A stretch of DNA of 64,000 nt from Thermococcus sp. MV5 (GCF_012027425.1 NZ_SNUE01000004.1:1-64000); one strand, 5' to 3'. Counted from the first letter of the stretch, positions 17,922 to 26,442 are shown. The notes: generated by a model not told the origin, from the sequence alone. Program-made: numbers and translations.

Positions 17922-18989
17922 TTAGAGCCGTTCTATAAACGCTTCTGCTTTTTCTGAAACTCTTATCCTCACATATGAAGAATCCAACCCTAAAAAATTT
18001 TCTCCGCTCACAGTTAAAACTCCCCTTTGAAGCAAGTAATTATACGTGTCAATACCCTTTTTACTAGCGAGTAGAATTGGAACACTAATTTCAGTTTTTG
18101 CAACATTAAAGCCTACTTTCTTCAAGTGATCTATTATCTTTCTTTTTTCCTTTGAAATCTTCTTTATGCTCTCTTTAAGAAACTCTGGATGCTCCAGAAC
18201 CTTTAGTGCTATCTTCTCCGCCAAGGTGCTAACTTGGAATGGTAGATTTACCTTAGAATACAGCTCCCTAAGCTCCATTCCCTTTATTACAACATATCCA
18301 ATTCTCAAGTTCGCCAATCCTAATCCTTTCGAAAATGATCTTACAACCATGAGGTTTGGATAGTTCAAATTTATTGCCGAGTTCTTTTTATCCACAAAAT
18401 CCCCATAAGCCTCATCAACAACCACAATAACATCTTTGCTTGCGGCTTTCTTTACTATCTCCTCAATACTATCCAGTGGGATCACTTGACCAGTGGGATT
18501 GTTTGGGTTGTCTATGTAAATCAACACATGTTCATATTTTATCTTTTCAATAAGCTCATCCGGGCTGAATTCAAAGTCATTCTCTTCTTTAAGTGCCACG
18601 TAGTCGTATATTCCACCCATAATTTTAACCTCAGTTATATACTCTTGGAACTGTGGAACGTAGCCTAGCACGTGAGAGCCTTGAGATATTGCAAACTTGT
18701 TTATTTTCTCCAAGCACCCCATAGAACCGACTCCAATGAAAACCTCGTTTTTGCTAAACGCTCCTCCCCAATACTCAACTAGAGTTTCTCTTAAGACGTC
18801 ATTATATGGAGAAGGATATTTTGAAAGATTAGTGCTTTCTAACTTTATTTCTTTTAAAATTTCTTTGGGAAAACCATAAGGGTTCGTGCCGAGAGAACAA
18901 TCTAAAAGGTTCATAGGAAGATTTTCTTTAACATAACTTTCTCTCTCAACTTCAAAAAGACTTTTTCTAAATTTTGCTTCAAAGATCAT
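17922..18989 (-). CDS. PLP-dependent aminotransferase, HisC-like (class I/II)
   Basis: Fold-type I aminotransferase related to histidinol-phosphate aminotransferase and threonine-phosphate decarboxylase. Visible are NPNNPTG (161-167), DEAY (192-195) and the PLP lysine in SFSKGLGLANLRIGY (K221). The substrate is not evident. It is the last gene of the minus-strand cluster, 42 bp after the acyl-CoA synthetase gene, so it may supply or remove amino groups for the same pathway, but a biosynthetic role is equally possible. Start chosen at 18989 because GGGGAGGG lies just upstream; the longer frame from 19004 begins inside that ribosome site. Confidence 0.82.
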   Translation of the reverse strand: MIFEAKFRKSLFEVERESYVKENLPMNLLDCSLGTNPYGFPKEILKEIKLESTNLSKYPSPYNDVLRETLVEYWGGAFSKNEVFIGVGSMGCLEKINKFAISQGSHVLGYVPQFQEYITEVKIMGGIYDYVALKEENDFEFSPDELIEKIKYEHVLIYIDNPNNPTGQVIPLDSIEEIVKKAASKDVIVVVDEAYGDFVDKKNSAINLNYPNLMVVRSFSKGLGLANLRIGYVVIKGMELRELYSKVNLPFQVSTLAEKIALKVLEHPEFLKESIKKISKEKRKIIDHLKKVGFNVAKTEISVPILLASKKGIDTYNYLLQRGVLTVSGENFLGLDSSYVRIRVSEKAEAFIERL

Positions 18990-19031
18990 TTCTACCCTCC
19001 CCAAAAAATAGAGAAATTGGAGTACGCTATT

Positions 19032-20456
19032 TTAGGTTTGTTCCATTTCCTCCAGTGAGTTTAAGTAATGTGCGTAGTCAGCTAAAGCCTTTACTACTTT
19101 TGCAGCTTTTTGGATGGACAAGTACACGGGAATACCATTTTCTTCAAAAACCTTGACATTGCTAAACTCCTTTCCAAATACATTGACCACGACGAGAGGT
19201 TTTTTATATTTCTTGACAAGATCGGCTATTTCTTTGGCTATGGCATCCTCCTTGGGTATTAGAAATGGCAGGTTGGATATCCTACCAAAATTTCCATAGC
19301 CTAGAAGCATTAGTATGTCAAAATTCTCATCCCTCATTAAGAGTTCTACGGCAGTCTTAAAGGGTTCTGGATCTACAGTAGCCACGAGATCCATAGGATT
19401 TCTCCTGTTCCAGAAAGGAGGTAAAATCTTATCCATCTCTTTAACTACATGTTCGGGAAGTGAGGGTAATTTGAGTCCTAAGCTTTCGAGAGCATCAGAG
19501 GCTTCCACGCACCATCCTCCACCGGCAGATATAACTCCAACCCTATCGCCTTTCGGTAGTGGAAGATTGGCAAATGCTAGAGCTATGTTAAACATGTCAT
19601 CAAACTCATAGACCCTGATAACCCCGTATTTCTTAAACACCACATCGTAGAGTTCATCTCTACCTGCTACAGCTGCAGTATGTGATGTAGCTGCTCTGGC
19701 GCCACTTGAAGTACGCCCTAGCTTCATGACTATTAAAGGCTTCTTCGACGTATAGTATTCCAGTACTTTCATAAACTTCCTACCATCCTTGACTCCTTCA
19801 ATATACGCTATAGTGACTCTGGTTGTTTCATCATCAGCTAGGTACATTAGATAGTCACTCAATTCTAAGTCAGCTTGATTGCCCACAGAGATTGCTGCAC
19901 TGAATCCTATATCCTTCATAGTTGCCCAGTACATCATAGTGCCTGCAAAAGCTCCTGACTGTGATATAAAGGCTATCTTTCCTGGTTTAGGAGCTATTGC
20001 TGTAAATGCTGCATTAAGTTTGCTCTTTGCAACGAAAAATCCCATACAGTTGGGACCTACAATTCTAATGCCACCTTTTCTTGCAATCTCGAGTACTTTC
20101 TTTTCGAGTTTTTCTCCTTCTGGGCCTGTTTCACTAAACCCTGCTGTAATAATGACCGCTACTTTAACTCCCTTCTCTACGCATGCCTCCATAACAATTG
20201 GAACCATTTTTGCCGGGACTACAATGATGGCTAGATCTACATCCTCAGAGATGGCTCTAATATCGGGATAGCACTTTAGTCCGAGCAAAGATTCTGTTTT
20301 GGGATTTACTGGATAAATCCTGCCTTCAAAACCATAGTCAATTAGGTTCTTTAAGATCACATGTCCCCATGCCTTTGGATCCCTGCTAGCCCCGATGACT
20401 GCGATGCTTTTGGGTTCAAATAGATACTTCAAATTATCTATGTCAAACTTATTCAT
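19032..20456 (-). CDS. Acyl-CoA synthetase (ADP-forming), alpha subunit
   Basis: Alpha subunit of the archaeal ADP-forming acetyl/acyl-CoA synthetase, which converts acyl-CoA, ADP and phosphate to acid, CoA and ATP, the main substrate-level phosphorylation step of peptide fermentation. The CoA-binding domain begins SIAVIGASRDPKAWGH. The phosphorylated-histidine motif is SHTAAVAG (H259), followed by the second ligase-like domain. With 474 residues it matches separate alpha subunits; the ATP-grasp beta subunit is not in this window. It lies 39 bp downstream of the fused oxidoreductase gene, directly consuming its acyl-CoA product. Substrate range unknown. Confidence 0.92.
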   Translation of the reverse strand: MNKFDIDNLKYLFEPKSIAVIGASRDPKAWGHVILKNLIDYGFEGRIYPVNPKTESLLGLKCYPDIRAISEDVDLAIIVVPAKMVPIVMEACVEKGVKVAVIITAGFSETGPEGEKLEKKVLEIARKGGIRIVGPNCMGFFVAKSKLNAAFTAIAPKPGKIAFISQSGAFAGTMMYWATMKDIGFSAAISVGNQADLELSDYLMYLADDETTRVTIAYIEGVKDGRKFMKVLEYYTSKKPLIVMKLGRTSSGARAATSHTAAVAGRDELYDVVFKKYGVIRVYEFDDMFNIALAFANLPLPKGDRVGVISAGGGWCVEASDALESLGLKLPSLPEHVVKEMDKILPPFWNRRNPMDLVATVDPEPFKTAVELLMRDENFDILMLLGYGNFGRISNLPFLIPKEDAIAKEIADLVKKYKKPLVVVNVFGKEFSNVKVFEENGIPVYLSIQKAAKVVKALADYAHYLNSLEEMEQT

Positions 20457-20495
20457 GCTAATCCCTCTGTGAGGCCATTTATTGTCAAGATCCCC

Positions 20496-22598
20496 TCACC
20501 ATAACGCTTTACCATCTAATTCGAGGAAAGTTCTCCAGCGTTTATTAGCAAACTCTTGGATCTCGGCGATATCTTCATCGTTTAAGTGTCTGAATCGTCC
20601 TTGTAATTTAATGTAGTTAGCAACGGGTCTTAGCTTGGACAGTTTGAGAGTTAATTTAAAGAATCCATGGTCTACTTCGAGGAGAGGCCACATACCTGTT
20701 AGTACACCCAACTTAGCTACCTCAATGGTTTTGTTTTCAGGGAATCTCCATCCTGTAGGACATGGGGTTTGTATATGGATATATGCCAATCCCTCACCTT
20801 TTTCTACAACTTCCATAGCTTTTTTCATTTTACTCTCAAAATCATGTATGAATGCTGGAGACGCTGTGGCTATGTATGGCACTCTGTGTGCAATCATAAT
20901 AGAGATCATGTCCTTGGGAGTTTCTTTTTTACCATGCCATTTAACTCCGCTAGGTGTTGTTGTTGTCCAAGCCTTTAATGGGGTGGTGCCACTTCTCTGA
21001 ATGCCTGTGTTCATGTATGCTTCATTATCATAGTTAATCCATATTATCGCTTCATTACTCTCTGCAGCTGAAGACAGCGATTGTAGGCCTATGTCGGCAG
21101 TACAGCCATCACCGGCTATAACTGTAACATGCACCTTCTTATTCCTGTATTTGTACGCTCTCTGGAGGCCTCTAGCATAAGCCGCAGCGGCTGCGTAATT
21201 AGCCAAGACATATGGAACACCAATCCAGCTGCTCGGGAAGTGCATTGACAGAGAAGCTGAAACACAGTTTGGAGGGAACACCAGTACTGAGTTTTTACCT
21301 AGGATTCTGAGTATATGTCTCATAGCTAGAGCAGCGCCACAACCAGAGCAAAGCTGGGATCCAGGACAATATGTAACGTCCTTAAATGTTACCGAAGGCT
21401 TACTTATTTTTATAGGATGTTCTATATACATAGTCTCCTTTACATTTTCTCTATCCAAGGTCTCGATGAGTTTGCGTATCATATTCTCAAAGTCATCTAT
21501 TGATACATCATCGCCACCCATGCCTGCTATGAAGTTAATCAGGTTGGGTCTGTCCTTCATTTTATAGAGTGTTGCAGCAACCTCAATACCTAAGGGATCC
21601 ATTGAAGTTCCATGGCTTATTGCTCTATCAGCAACCCCTATAGCTTTGACACCGTTTTTCTTAACAAGCTCAAGTAACTCCTTAGAAGGAAATGGTCTAA
21701 AGAACCTCACTCTGAGTAAGCCAACTTTAATTCCTTCGTTGCGCAGTTTATCAACGGCCCTCTTAGCTGCTGTTGACATGGAGCCCATCGTCACAAGCAG
21801 TAACTCTGCACCATCGGTATAGTACTCCTCTACAGGCCCATAGGTATCTCTTCCAAACGTTTCACTAAACTCCTTAGTAGCTTCATAGATGACATCTCTA
21901 GCTCTTTGCATGACATCTTCAAACATCTTTCTATATGTGGTGTGTAGACGTACGGGTAATGAGGGGAATATATAACCTTCGGACTCGGTTGGGTCAGTTG
22001 TATGGTTATATATTTTTCTTGGAGGTAGATAGTCATCCACCTCCTGCTGATCTGGTATGTTAACAGGTTCTGAAGAATGTGAGAGGTGGAACCCATCTAA
22101 GCACACCATGCCGGGCAATAATACCCTCTCGTCCTCAGCAATTTTATACATTTGAATCACGCCGTCAAGACACTCTTGACAGCTCTCAGCATAGAATTGA
22201 ATCCATCCGAGATCCCTGGTAGTCATTGTATCTGAGTAGTCACTAGCTACGCTCCAATACCACCCCAGTGTTCTATTGGCTATAGCCATTACAAGCGGTG
22301 CTCTGTAAGCAGGTGCTTGGGCTATGATTTCAAAACCATAACCCAAACCTTGAGAGGATGTAGCCGTAAAACCTCTAGCACCAGCTATAGTTGCCGCTAG
22401 TGCAGCGGCTACTGCTGAGTGTTCTCCTTCCGGATATATATACTCAGCATCCAACTCCCCATTAGCAATAAATTCGGCTATATATTCAACTATGGGCGTT
22501 TGAGGTGTTATTGGATATGCTGAAACTACCTGCACCCTAGAGAGTTTAGCACCATATGCTATCGCCTTATTACCTGAAAGTAAGTCAAGCTTTCCCAT
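20496..22598 (-). CDS. 2-oxoacid:ferredoxin oxidoreductase, fused alpha-beta subunit
   Basis: Core of a ferredoxin-dependent 2-oxoacid oxidoreductase (2-oxoacid + CoA + oxidised ferredoxin to acyl-CoA + CO2). Residues 1 to about 395 are the alpha subunit (KAIAYGAKLSRVQVVSAYPI, YPEGEHSAVAAALAATIAGA, and TSSQGLGYGFEII). From about 405 the chain is a beta subunit, with cluster cysteines in LCSGCGAALA, PPNCVSA and TPCPTGW, and the thiamine diphosphate motif GDGCTADIGLQSL...NYDNEAYMNTG. Known Thermococcales enzymes of this family have alpha and beta as separate chains, so the fusion is unusual. Separate delta and gamma genes lie immediately upstream. Substrate cannot be deduced. Confidence 0.9.
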   Translation of the reverse strand: MGKLDLLSGNKAIAYGAKLSRVQVVSAYPITPQTPIVEYIAEFIANGELDAEYIYPEGEHSAVAAALAATIAGARGFTATSSQGLGYGFEIIAQAPAYRAPLVMAIANRTLGWYWSVASDYSDTMTTRDLGWIQFYAESCQECLDGVIQMYKIAEDERVLLPGMVCLDGFHLSHSSEPVNIPDQQEVDDYLPPRKIYNHTTDPTESEGYIFPSLPVRLHTTYRKMFEDVMQRARDVIYEATKEFSETFGRDTYGPVEEYYTDGAELLLVTMGSMSTAAKRAVDKLRNEGIKVGLLRVRFFRPFPSKELLELVKKNGVKAIGVADRAISHGTSMDPLGIEVAATLYKMKDRPNLINFIAGMGGDDVSIDDFENMIRKLIETLDRENVKETMYIEHPIKISKPSVTFKDVTYCPGSQLCSGCGAALAMRHILRILGKNSVLVFPPNCVSASLSMHFPSSWIGVPYVLANYAAAAAYARGLQRAYKYRNKKVHVTVIAGDGCTADIGLQSLSSAAESNEAIIWINYDNEAYMNTGIQRSGTTPLKAWTTTTPSGVKWHGKKETPKDMISIMIAHRVPYIATASPAFIHDFESKMKKAMEVVEKGEGLAYIHIQTPCPTGWRFPENKTIEVAKLGVLTGMWPLLEVDHGFFKLTLKLSKLRPVANYIKLQGRFRHLNDEDIAEIQEFANKRWRTFLELDGKALW

Positions 22599-22604
22599 AG
22601 CACC

Positions 22605-22871
22605 TCACACTTCCCTAATCATTACAATCGCCTTTACGGGACACTCATCAGCACAAACACCACAACCTTTACAGAACCTATAGTCTATTACAGGCCCTTT
22701 ATCTGATTCTTTAATAACTCCCTCGGGACAATATTGGACACACAGCCAACACTTTGTGCAGAGCTCGTACTTGACAACAGGCTTCATAACTCTCCAATGA
22801 GCTACTGGTTCAGAACCAATTTCTCTTACCAGGGTTATAATACTCTCAAAGTATTCCTCCTCACTCTTCAT
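22605..22871 (-). CDS. 2-oxoacid:ferredoxin oxidoreductase, delta (ferredoxin-like) subunit
   Basis: An 88-residue subunit with two 4Fe-4S motifs: CTKCWLCVQYCP (about 38-49) and CKGCGVCADECP (about 68-79). It carries electrons from the beta-subunit cluster to ferredoxin. The N-terminal part (EPVAHWRVMKPVV) resembles delta subunits of pyruvate and 2-oxoisovalerate oxidoreductases. It overlaps the gamma gene by 11 bp and ends 6 bp before the fused alpha-beta gene, so all are translated from one message. Confidence 0.93.
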   Translation of the reverse strand: MKSEEEYFESIITLVREIGSEPVAHWRVMKPVVKYELCTKCWLCVQYCPEGVIKESDKGPVIDYRFCKGCGVCADECPVKAIVMIREV

Positions 22872-23466
22872 TTTCTAACACCTTAACATAGACTTTTTCA
22901 TATCCAGCTTCAAAGCATTTTAAGTACCTTTCCCAGACATTCTCGGGAAATCTAACTTTAATGGCTCTCATTGCAGAATCGAACGTTATGAGATTTGTCA
23001 CTTTGGCAAAAGCACCCAGCATAGCTATGTTGGGTATAGAAGCACCCATATACTCCATGGCCAGTCCCGTAGCATCTACCGTGGCAATAATACTTAGATT
23101 GGTACTTAATTTTAGCTCTTTCAAGAGCTTGGTGGGATTCTTAGTGGAGTTCTGTATGTATACCCCTCCTTCCTTGATGTTGCCAGTAACTTCAGGCATT
23201 ACTTTATGGAGGTGAGGATCAAGCACTACAACGTACTTGGGGTTATATACCATACTCCGCACAATTTTATTTGCTTCCCCAATAACCACAAATGAAGTAA
23301 CCGGAGCTCCACGCCTAGCTATCCCAAACCATGGAAAACTTCTGGTAAAATTACCATCATATAACGCAGCTTGGGCAATTAACTCTGAACACAAGACCAC
23401 TCCTTGACCACCTCGCCCATGAAGCCTTATTTCTTTCAAGCTTTCTCCAATTCTACTTTTAGACAT
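22861..23466 (-). CDS. 2-oxoacid:ferredoxin oxidoreductase, gamma subunit
   Basis: Gamma subunit, which contributes to CoA binding and complex assembly. Typical features are IRLHGRGGQGVVLCSELIAQ at the start, FPWFGIARRGAPVTSFVVI, and the central DATGLAMEYMGASIPNIAMLGAF. Start chosen at ATG 23466, six bases after GGAGGG; the longer frame from TTG 23481 begins inside that ribosome site. It lies 20 bp downstream of the aminotransferase gene and overlaps the delta gene. Confidence 0.93.
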   Translation of the reverse strand: MSKSRIGESLKEIRLHGRGGQGVVLCSELIAQAALYDGNFTRSFPWFGIARRGAPVTSFVVIGEANKIVRSMVYNPKYVVVLDPHLHKVMPEVTGNIKEGGVYIQNSTKNPTKLLKELKLSTNLSIIATVDATGLAMEYMGASIPNIAMLGAFAKVTNLITFDSAMRAIKVRFPENVWERYLKCFEAGYEKVYVKVLENEE

Positions 23467-23486
23467 CAATATTCCCTCCAAAAAGG

Positions 23487-24656
23487 TTATACTAACCTCT
23501 TTTCTTTAAGCACTTTATCAATCCTGTTCATGGCTTCTTCAAGCTTTTCGTAAGCCGTAGCATAAGAAATCCTCACAAATCCTTCTCCTGCACTTCCAAA
23601 AGCATTTCCAGGCACTAGGACAACCTTAGCTTCTTTAATCATGAGCTCGCTGAATTCCTTGCTTGTTAATCCAGTGTCTTTTATGCGTGGAAAAATGTAA
23701 AACGCACCCTTTGGCTTAATTGTCGGCAACCCCATTTCATCCAAACACTTCCAAACAAGATTCCTCCTTCTATCATACTCTTTGCGCATTTCTTCCACGG
23801 CTCTCCAGCTTCTCTCGTCTCTCAGGGCTTTAGCTGCTGCATATTGTGCAAAAGTAACTGGGCAGGTCACGGTATACATTTGGAAACGAACCATTTTTTC
23901 TATGATCCATTCTGGAGCTGTTACAAAGCCTAAGCGCCAGCCAGTCATTGCAAAGGTTTTTGAGAATCCGTTTATTGTGATAGTCCGTTCGAACATGCCA
24001 TTTAATGATGCTATGCTGTAATTTTTAACATTATCATAAACAAAATATTCATAAACTTCATCACTGAAGACTATTAAGTCATGCTCAACCGCAAAATCTG
24101 CGAGCTCCTCAAGGTCTTTCTTGGTTAAAACAGCACCAGTGGGATTGTTTGGGCTGTTTATTATTAGTGCTCTGGTTTTTGGTGTCACATACTTTTCAAG
24201 ATCATCCGTATTCAGGCGAAATCCATTCTTCTCAGTGGTGGGGACCTCTACTGGAATACCTCCTGCAAGGAGCACTGTTTGAGCATAACTGACAAAAGCA
24301 GGCGAAGGAATCAAAACCTCTTCGTTGTCCTTTAAAAAAGTAGCAAAACCCATTAAAAGGCCAGAATTTGCTCCAACAGTTATCATTATTTGGGTTTTTG
24401 GATCTACTTCAATTCCGTTGTGTTTTTTGAGTTTTTCTGCGATTGCTTCCCTGAGTTCCAAAACTCCAATGTTTGAGCTATAATGGGTCAAACCTTTGTC
24501 AAGTGCTTCTTTTGCATATTCTTTAATGTGTTCTGGAGTGTCAAAATCTGGTTCTCCAATCCCAAGTGAGATCACTCCTTCAATACCTTGAGCCAACTCA
24601 AAAAGCTTTCTTATTCCTGAAATACTAACTAACTCCAATCTATCACTCAATGCCAT
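23487..24656 (-). CDS. Aminotransferase, class I (aromatic/alanine-type)
   Basis: PLP-dependent transaminase closely matching the archaeal aromatic-aminotransferase group: SLGIGEPDFDTP near residues 30-41, SPNNPTGAVL (NPTG at 171-174), SDEVYEYFVYD, and the PLP lysine K233 in GFSKTFAMTGWRLGF. It converts an amino acid to the 2-oxoacid, using 2-oxoglutarate as acceptor in relatives. Its place between a transporter and a 2-oxoacid oxidoreductase implies that it feeds that oxidoreductase. Aromatic substrates are likely by family resemblance but not proven. Confidence 0.92.
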   Translation of the reverse strand: MALSDRLELVSISGIRKLFELAQGIEGVISLGIGEPDFDTPEHIKEYAKEALDKGLTHYSSNIGVLELREAIAEKLKKHNGIEVDPKTQIMITVGANSGLLMGFATFLKDNEEVLIPSPAFVSYAQTVLLAGGIPVEVPTTEKNGFRLNTDDLEKYVTPKTRALIINSPNNPTGAVLTKKDLEELADFAVEHDLIVFSDEVYEYFVYDNVKNYSIASLNGMFERTITINGFSKTFAMTGWRLGFVTAPEWIIEKMVRFQMYTVTCPVTFAQYAAAKALRDERSWRAVEEMRKEYDRRRNLVWKCLDEMGLPTIKPKGAFYIFPRIKDTGLTSKEFSELMIKEAKVVLVPGNAFGSAGEGFVRISYATAYEKLEEAMNRIDKVLKEKRLV

Positions 24657-24702
24657 TTGGAATACCTCTCATTAATCTTCGCTCTTTACCAAAATAAAAA
24701 AA

Positions 24703-24804
24703 CTAAGAAGTGGCTTCTGCCTTTGAGAGTCTATAGAGCCCCCATGCTAGCGGTCCATAAATTATTAGTACAACAAACAACCCTACTATGTAAGCTGTGC
24801 CCAT
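24703..24804 (-). CDS. 33-residue single-pass membrane peptide, putative NSS transporter small subunit
   Basis: A short frame between the transporter and aminotransferase genes encodes a 33-residue peptide: a polar start (MGTAY), one hydrophobic helix (IVGLFVVLIIYGPLAWGLY) and a hydrophilic tail (RLSKAEATS). GGGGTGA, which also contains the stop of the transporter gene, supplies a ribosome site 4 bases before the ATG. Bacterial NSS transporters such as MetP need a small membrane partner, MetS, encoded right next to them. By position, size and topology this looks like an archaeal counterpart. It is easily missed in annotation because of its length. Confidence 0.72.
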   Translation of the reverse strand: MGTAYIVGLFVVLIIYGPLAWGLYRLSKAEATS

Positions 24805-24808
24805 CTTA

Positions 24809-26089
24809 TCACCCCAGTATGAATTGGGAGATGTATACTATTATTACCACTATCGGATATACGTATTTGGCCCATGGTTGCCATATTGCCGGAATGTCGA
24901 TTAAAGCACCTTTTTTAAGTTCTTCATATGCCTTATCAATCCCAAGCTTAATTAATGCCAATGCTGCAATTAACGCTCCTAGTGGTCCTAGATAAACCGT
25001 TGAAATGTTTATTATCCACTCAAAGTAGGCAGGATTGACAGCACCAGGGGCTCCTACCACAAAGGCTAGGAGACCAAAGAGAATTGTGGCATTTCTTCTG
25101 TTCATGTTGAGATGTGTAGTTGCCGCTTGTACATTGGTCTCAAGCATTGCGACCGTTGAAGAAAGTGCAGCGAAGAGTATCAATAGGAAGAATATTATTG
25201 CAAAGATCATTCCTCCAGGCATTTTTTGAAATACCATTGGTAGTGTCACAAAAACTAGTCCTGGCCCTGCTGTTGGTTCAAGGCCAAATGCAAACACTGC
25301 GGGGAATACCACAAATCCTGCTGTTACAGCAACGGCAGTATCTCCAAATGCTGTAACTACAGCAGATAGTGGTATGTCTTGGTCTTTCTTTATGTAACTT
25401 CCATAGACCACGTTTGACATTCCTAAACAGCTCAATGAAAAGAACATTTGTGATAGTGCTATCATCCAGGTTTTTCCACTTAAAATTTTGCTCCAATCTG
25501 GTAAGAGGTAGAACTCAAGACCTGCATAGGAGTTTGGCAGGGTTATACTTCTTATGGCGAGTATGATTAGCATCACGAACAATCCTGGCATCATAATCTT
25601 ACATGCTCTCTCAATACCTTTCTGAACTCCCATTATTACTATTCCTATCGTTATAACTATAACAATGAACTGCCACACTATAGCTTCTGTACTGAAAGCA
25701 ATACTACCAAAGAAGGAGCCGGGTTCTACACTAAGCAACTTTCCTGTCAACGCTGTAACAAAATATTTAAGTGCCCATCCGACCACTACGGAATAAAATG
25801 CAAATATCATCAGCATCATTGCATTTACAAAAATTCCTAGGTATTTTCCTCCTGGTAATGTTTTAGCGTATGCCTCTATTGGTCCGCCTGCTGCCCTTCC
25901 GAGGGTGAATTCTACTGTTAATGCTACAATCCCGATAAGGAAAAGCAAAACTAAATACGGGACTAGGAACGCTGCTCCGCCGTAGAGTCCTGCTCTCATT
26001 GGAAACATCCAAATATTTCCCAACCCCACAGCACTTCCCATAGCTGCTGCAACAAAACCTACTCTACTTTTCCAAGTTTCTTGGGCCAA
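24809..26089 (-). CDS. Sodium-dependent amino acid transporter, NSS/SNF family
   Basis: Twelve-segment-type secondary transporter of the neurotransmitter:sodium symporter family, with the hallmark VGLGNIWMFPMRAGLYGGAA at the N terminus (unwound helix 1, substrate/sodium site), FYSVVVGWALKY in helix 3 and SQMFFSLSCLG in helix 6. It should import an amino acid with Na+. Two TTG starts are possible; the one at 26089 gives an N terminus AQETWKSRVGF typical of the family and has GGGGGCG upstream, while the frame also opens at TTG 26104. It heads the amino-acid catabolic cluster. Confidence 0.93.
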   Translation of the reverse strand: MAQETWKSRVGFVAAAMGSAVGLGNIWMFPMRAGLYGGAAFLVPYLVLLFLIGIVALTVEFTLGRAAGGPIEAYAKTLPGGKYLGIFVNAMMLMIFAFYSVVVGWALKYFVTALTGKLLSVEPGSFFGSIAFSTEAIVWQFIVIVITIGIVIMGVQKGIERACKIMMPGLFVMLIILAIRSITLPNSYAGLEFYLLPDWSKILSGKTWMIALSQMFFSLSCLGMSNVVYGSYIKKDQDIPLSAVVTAFGDTAVAVTAGFVVFPAVFAFGLEPTAGPGLVFVTLPMVFQKMPGGMIFAIIFFLLILFAALSSTVAMLETNVQAATTHLNMNRRNATILFGLLAFVVGAPGAVNPAYFEWIINISTVYLGPLGALIAALALIKLGIDKAYEELKKGALIDIPAIWQPWAKYVYPIVVIIVYISQFILG

Positions 26090-26211
26090 TGCTATCGCCC
26101 CCAAATCATTACATATTTAATCTCAACACCTCAATTTATTAACATTATTAAATTTGTAGGTTGAAATATAAAAAGATATCTGCCGTAATGGACGTGTTGA
26201 CACTGTTATAT

Positions 26212-26231
26212 AATCTGATAGATATCAGATT
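26212..26231. promoter_or_regulatory. Palindrome AATCTGATA-GA-TATCAGATT upstream of the NSS transporter operon
   Basis: Perfect 9-bp arms separated by two bases, about 120 bp before the transporter start and adjacent to a TATA-like sequence. The symmetry suggests an operator for a dimeric regulator controlling the amino-acid catabolic operon. I saw no second copy in the window. Confidence 0.5.
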
Positions 26232-26359
26232 TAAGTTGCTGAATGACTTCAGAAAATGACATTCACATTGATTAAATTTAAAAAGATGAGGCCATCCTTT
26301 AGCCCTTTAACAACATGTTCCGTTACTTCGACACCTTACCCTCATCTGGATTTCAACAC

Positions 26360-26389
26360 TGACCTCCTCCCCACCTTAAAGGGCGAGGG
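26360..26389 (-). mobile_element. Solo right-end-like remnant of an IS200/IS605-family element
   Basis: Read on the minus strand: CCCTCGCCCTTTAAGGTGG then GGAGGAGGTCA, with a CCTCGCCC/GGTGGGGAGG stem. It is the best-formed of three similar sequences in the window (others at 17863-17891 and 55722-55744). No transposase gene adjoins it. Confidence 0.45.
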
Positions 26390-26442
26390 TTGAAGGAAGT
26401 GAAAGTTTCTTTCAAAATCCGAAGTTAGATGATTTTTTAGAG

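Larger units (their letters stand above)
26105..26442. other. 338-bp intergenic region: divergent-free promoter zone and element remnant
   Basis: This gap lies between the transporter start (minus strand) and the lysK stop. It contains TATA-like sequences for the transporter (minus-strand CTTTTTATATTTC near 26160-26175 and ATTATATAACA near 26205-26215), a perfect palindrome (26212-26231) and an IS605-like right end (26360-26389). CCCTTTAA near 26303 and TTAAAGGG near 26376 form an additional inverted pair about 75 bp apart. I see no coding frame. Confidence 0.6.

Noticed and set aside
19879-20271. 130-codon plus-strand frame opposite the acyl-CoA synthetase gene
   Set aside because: No ribosome site, composition follows the antisense strand, and the minus-strand gene is certain.
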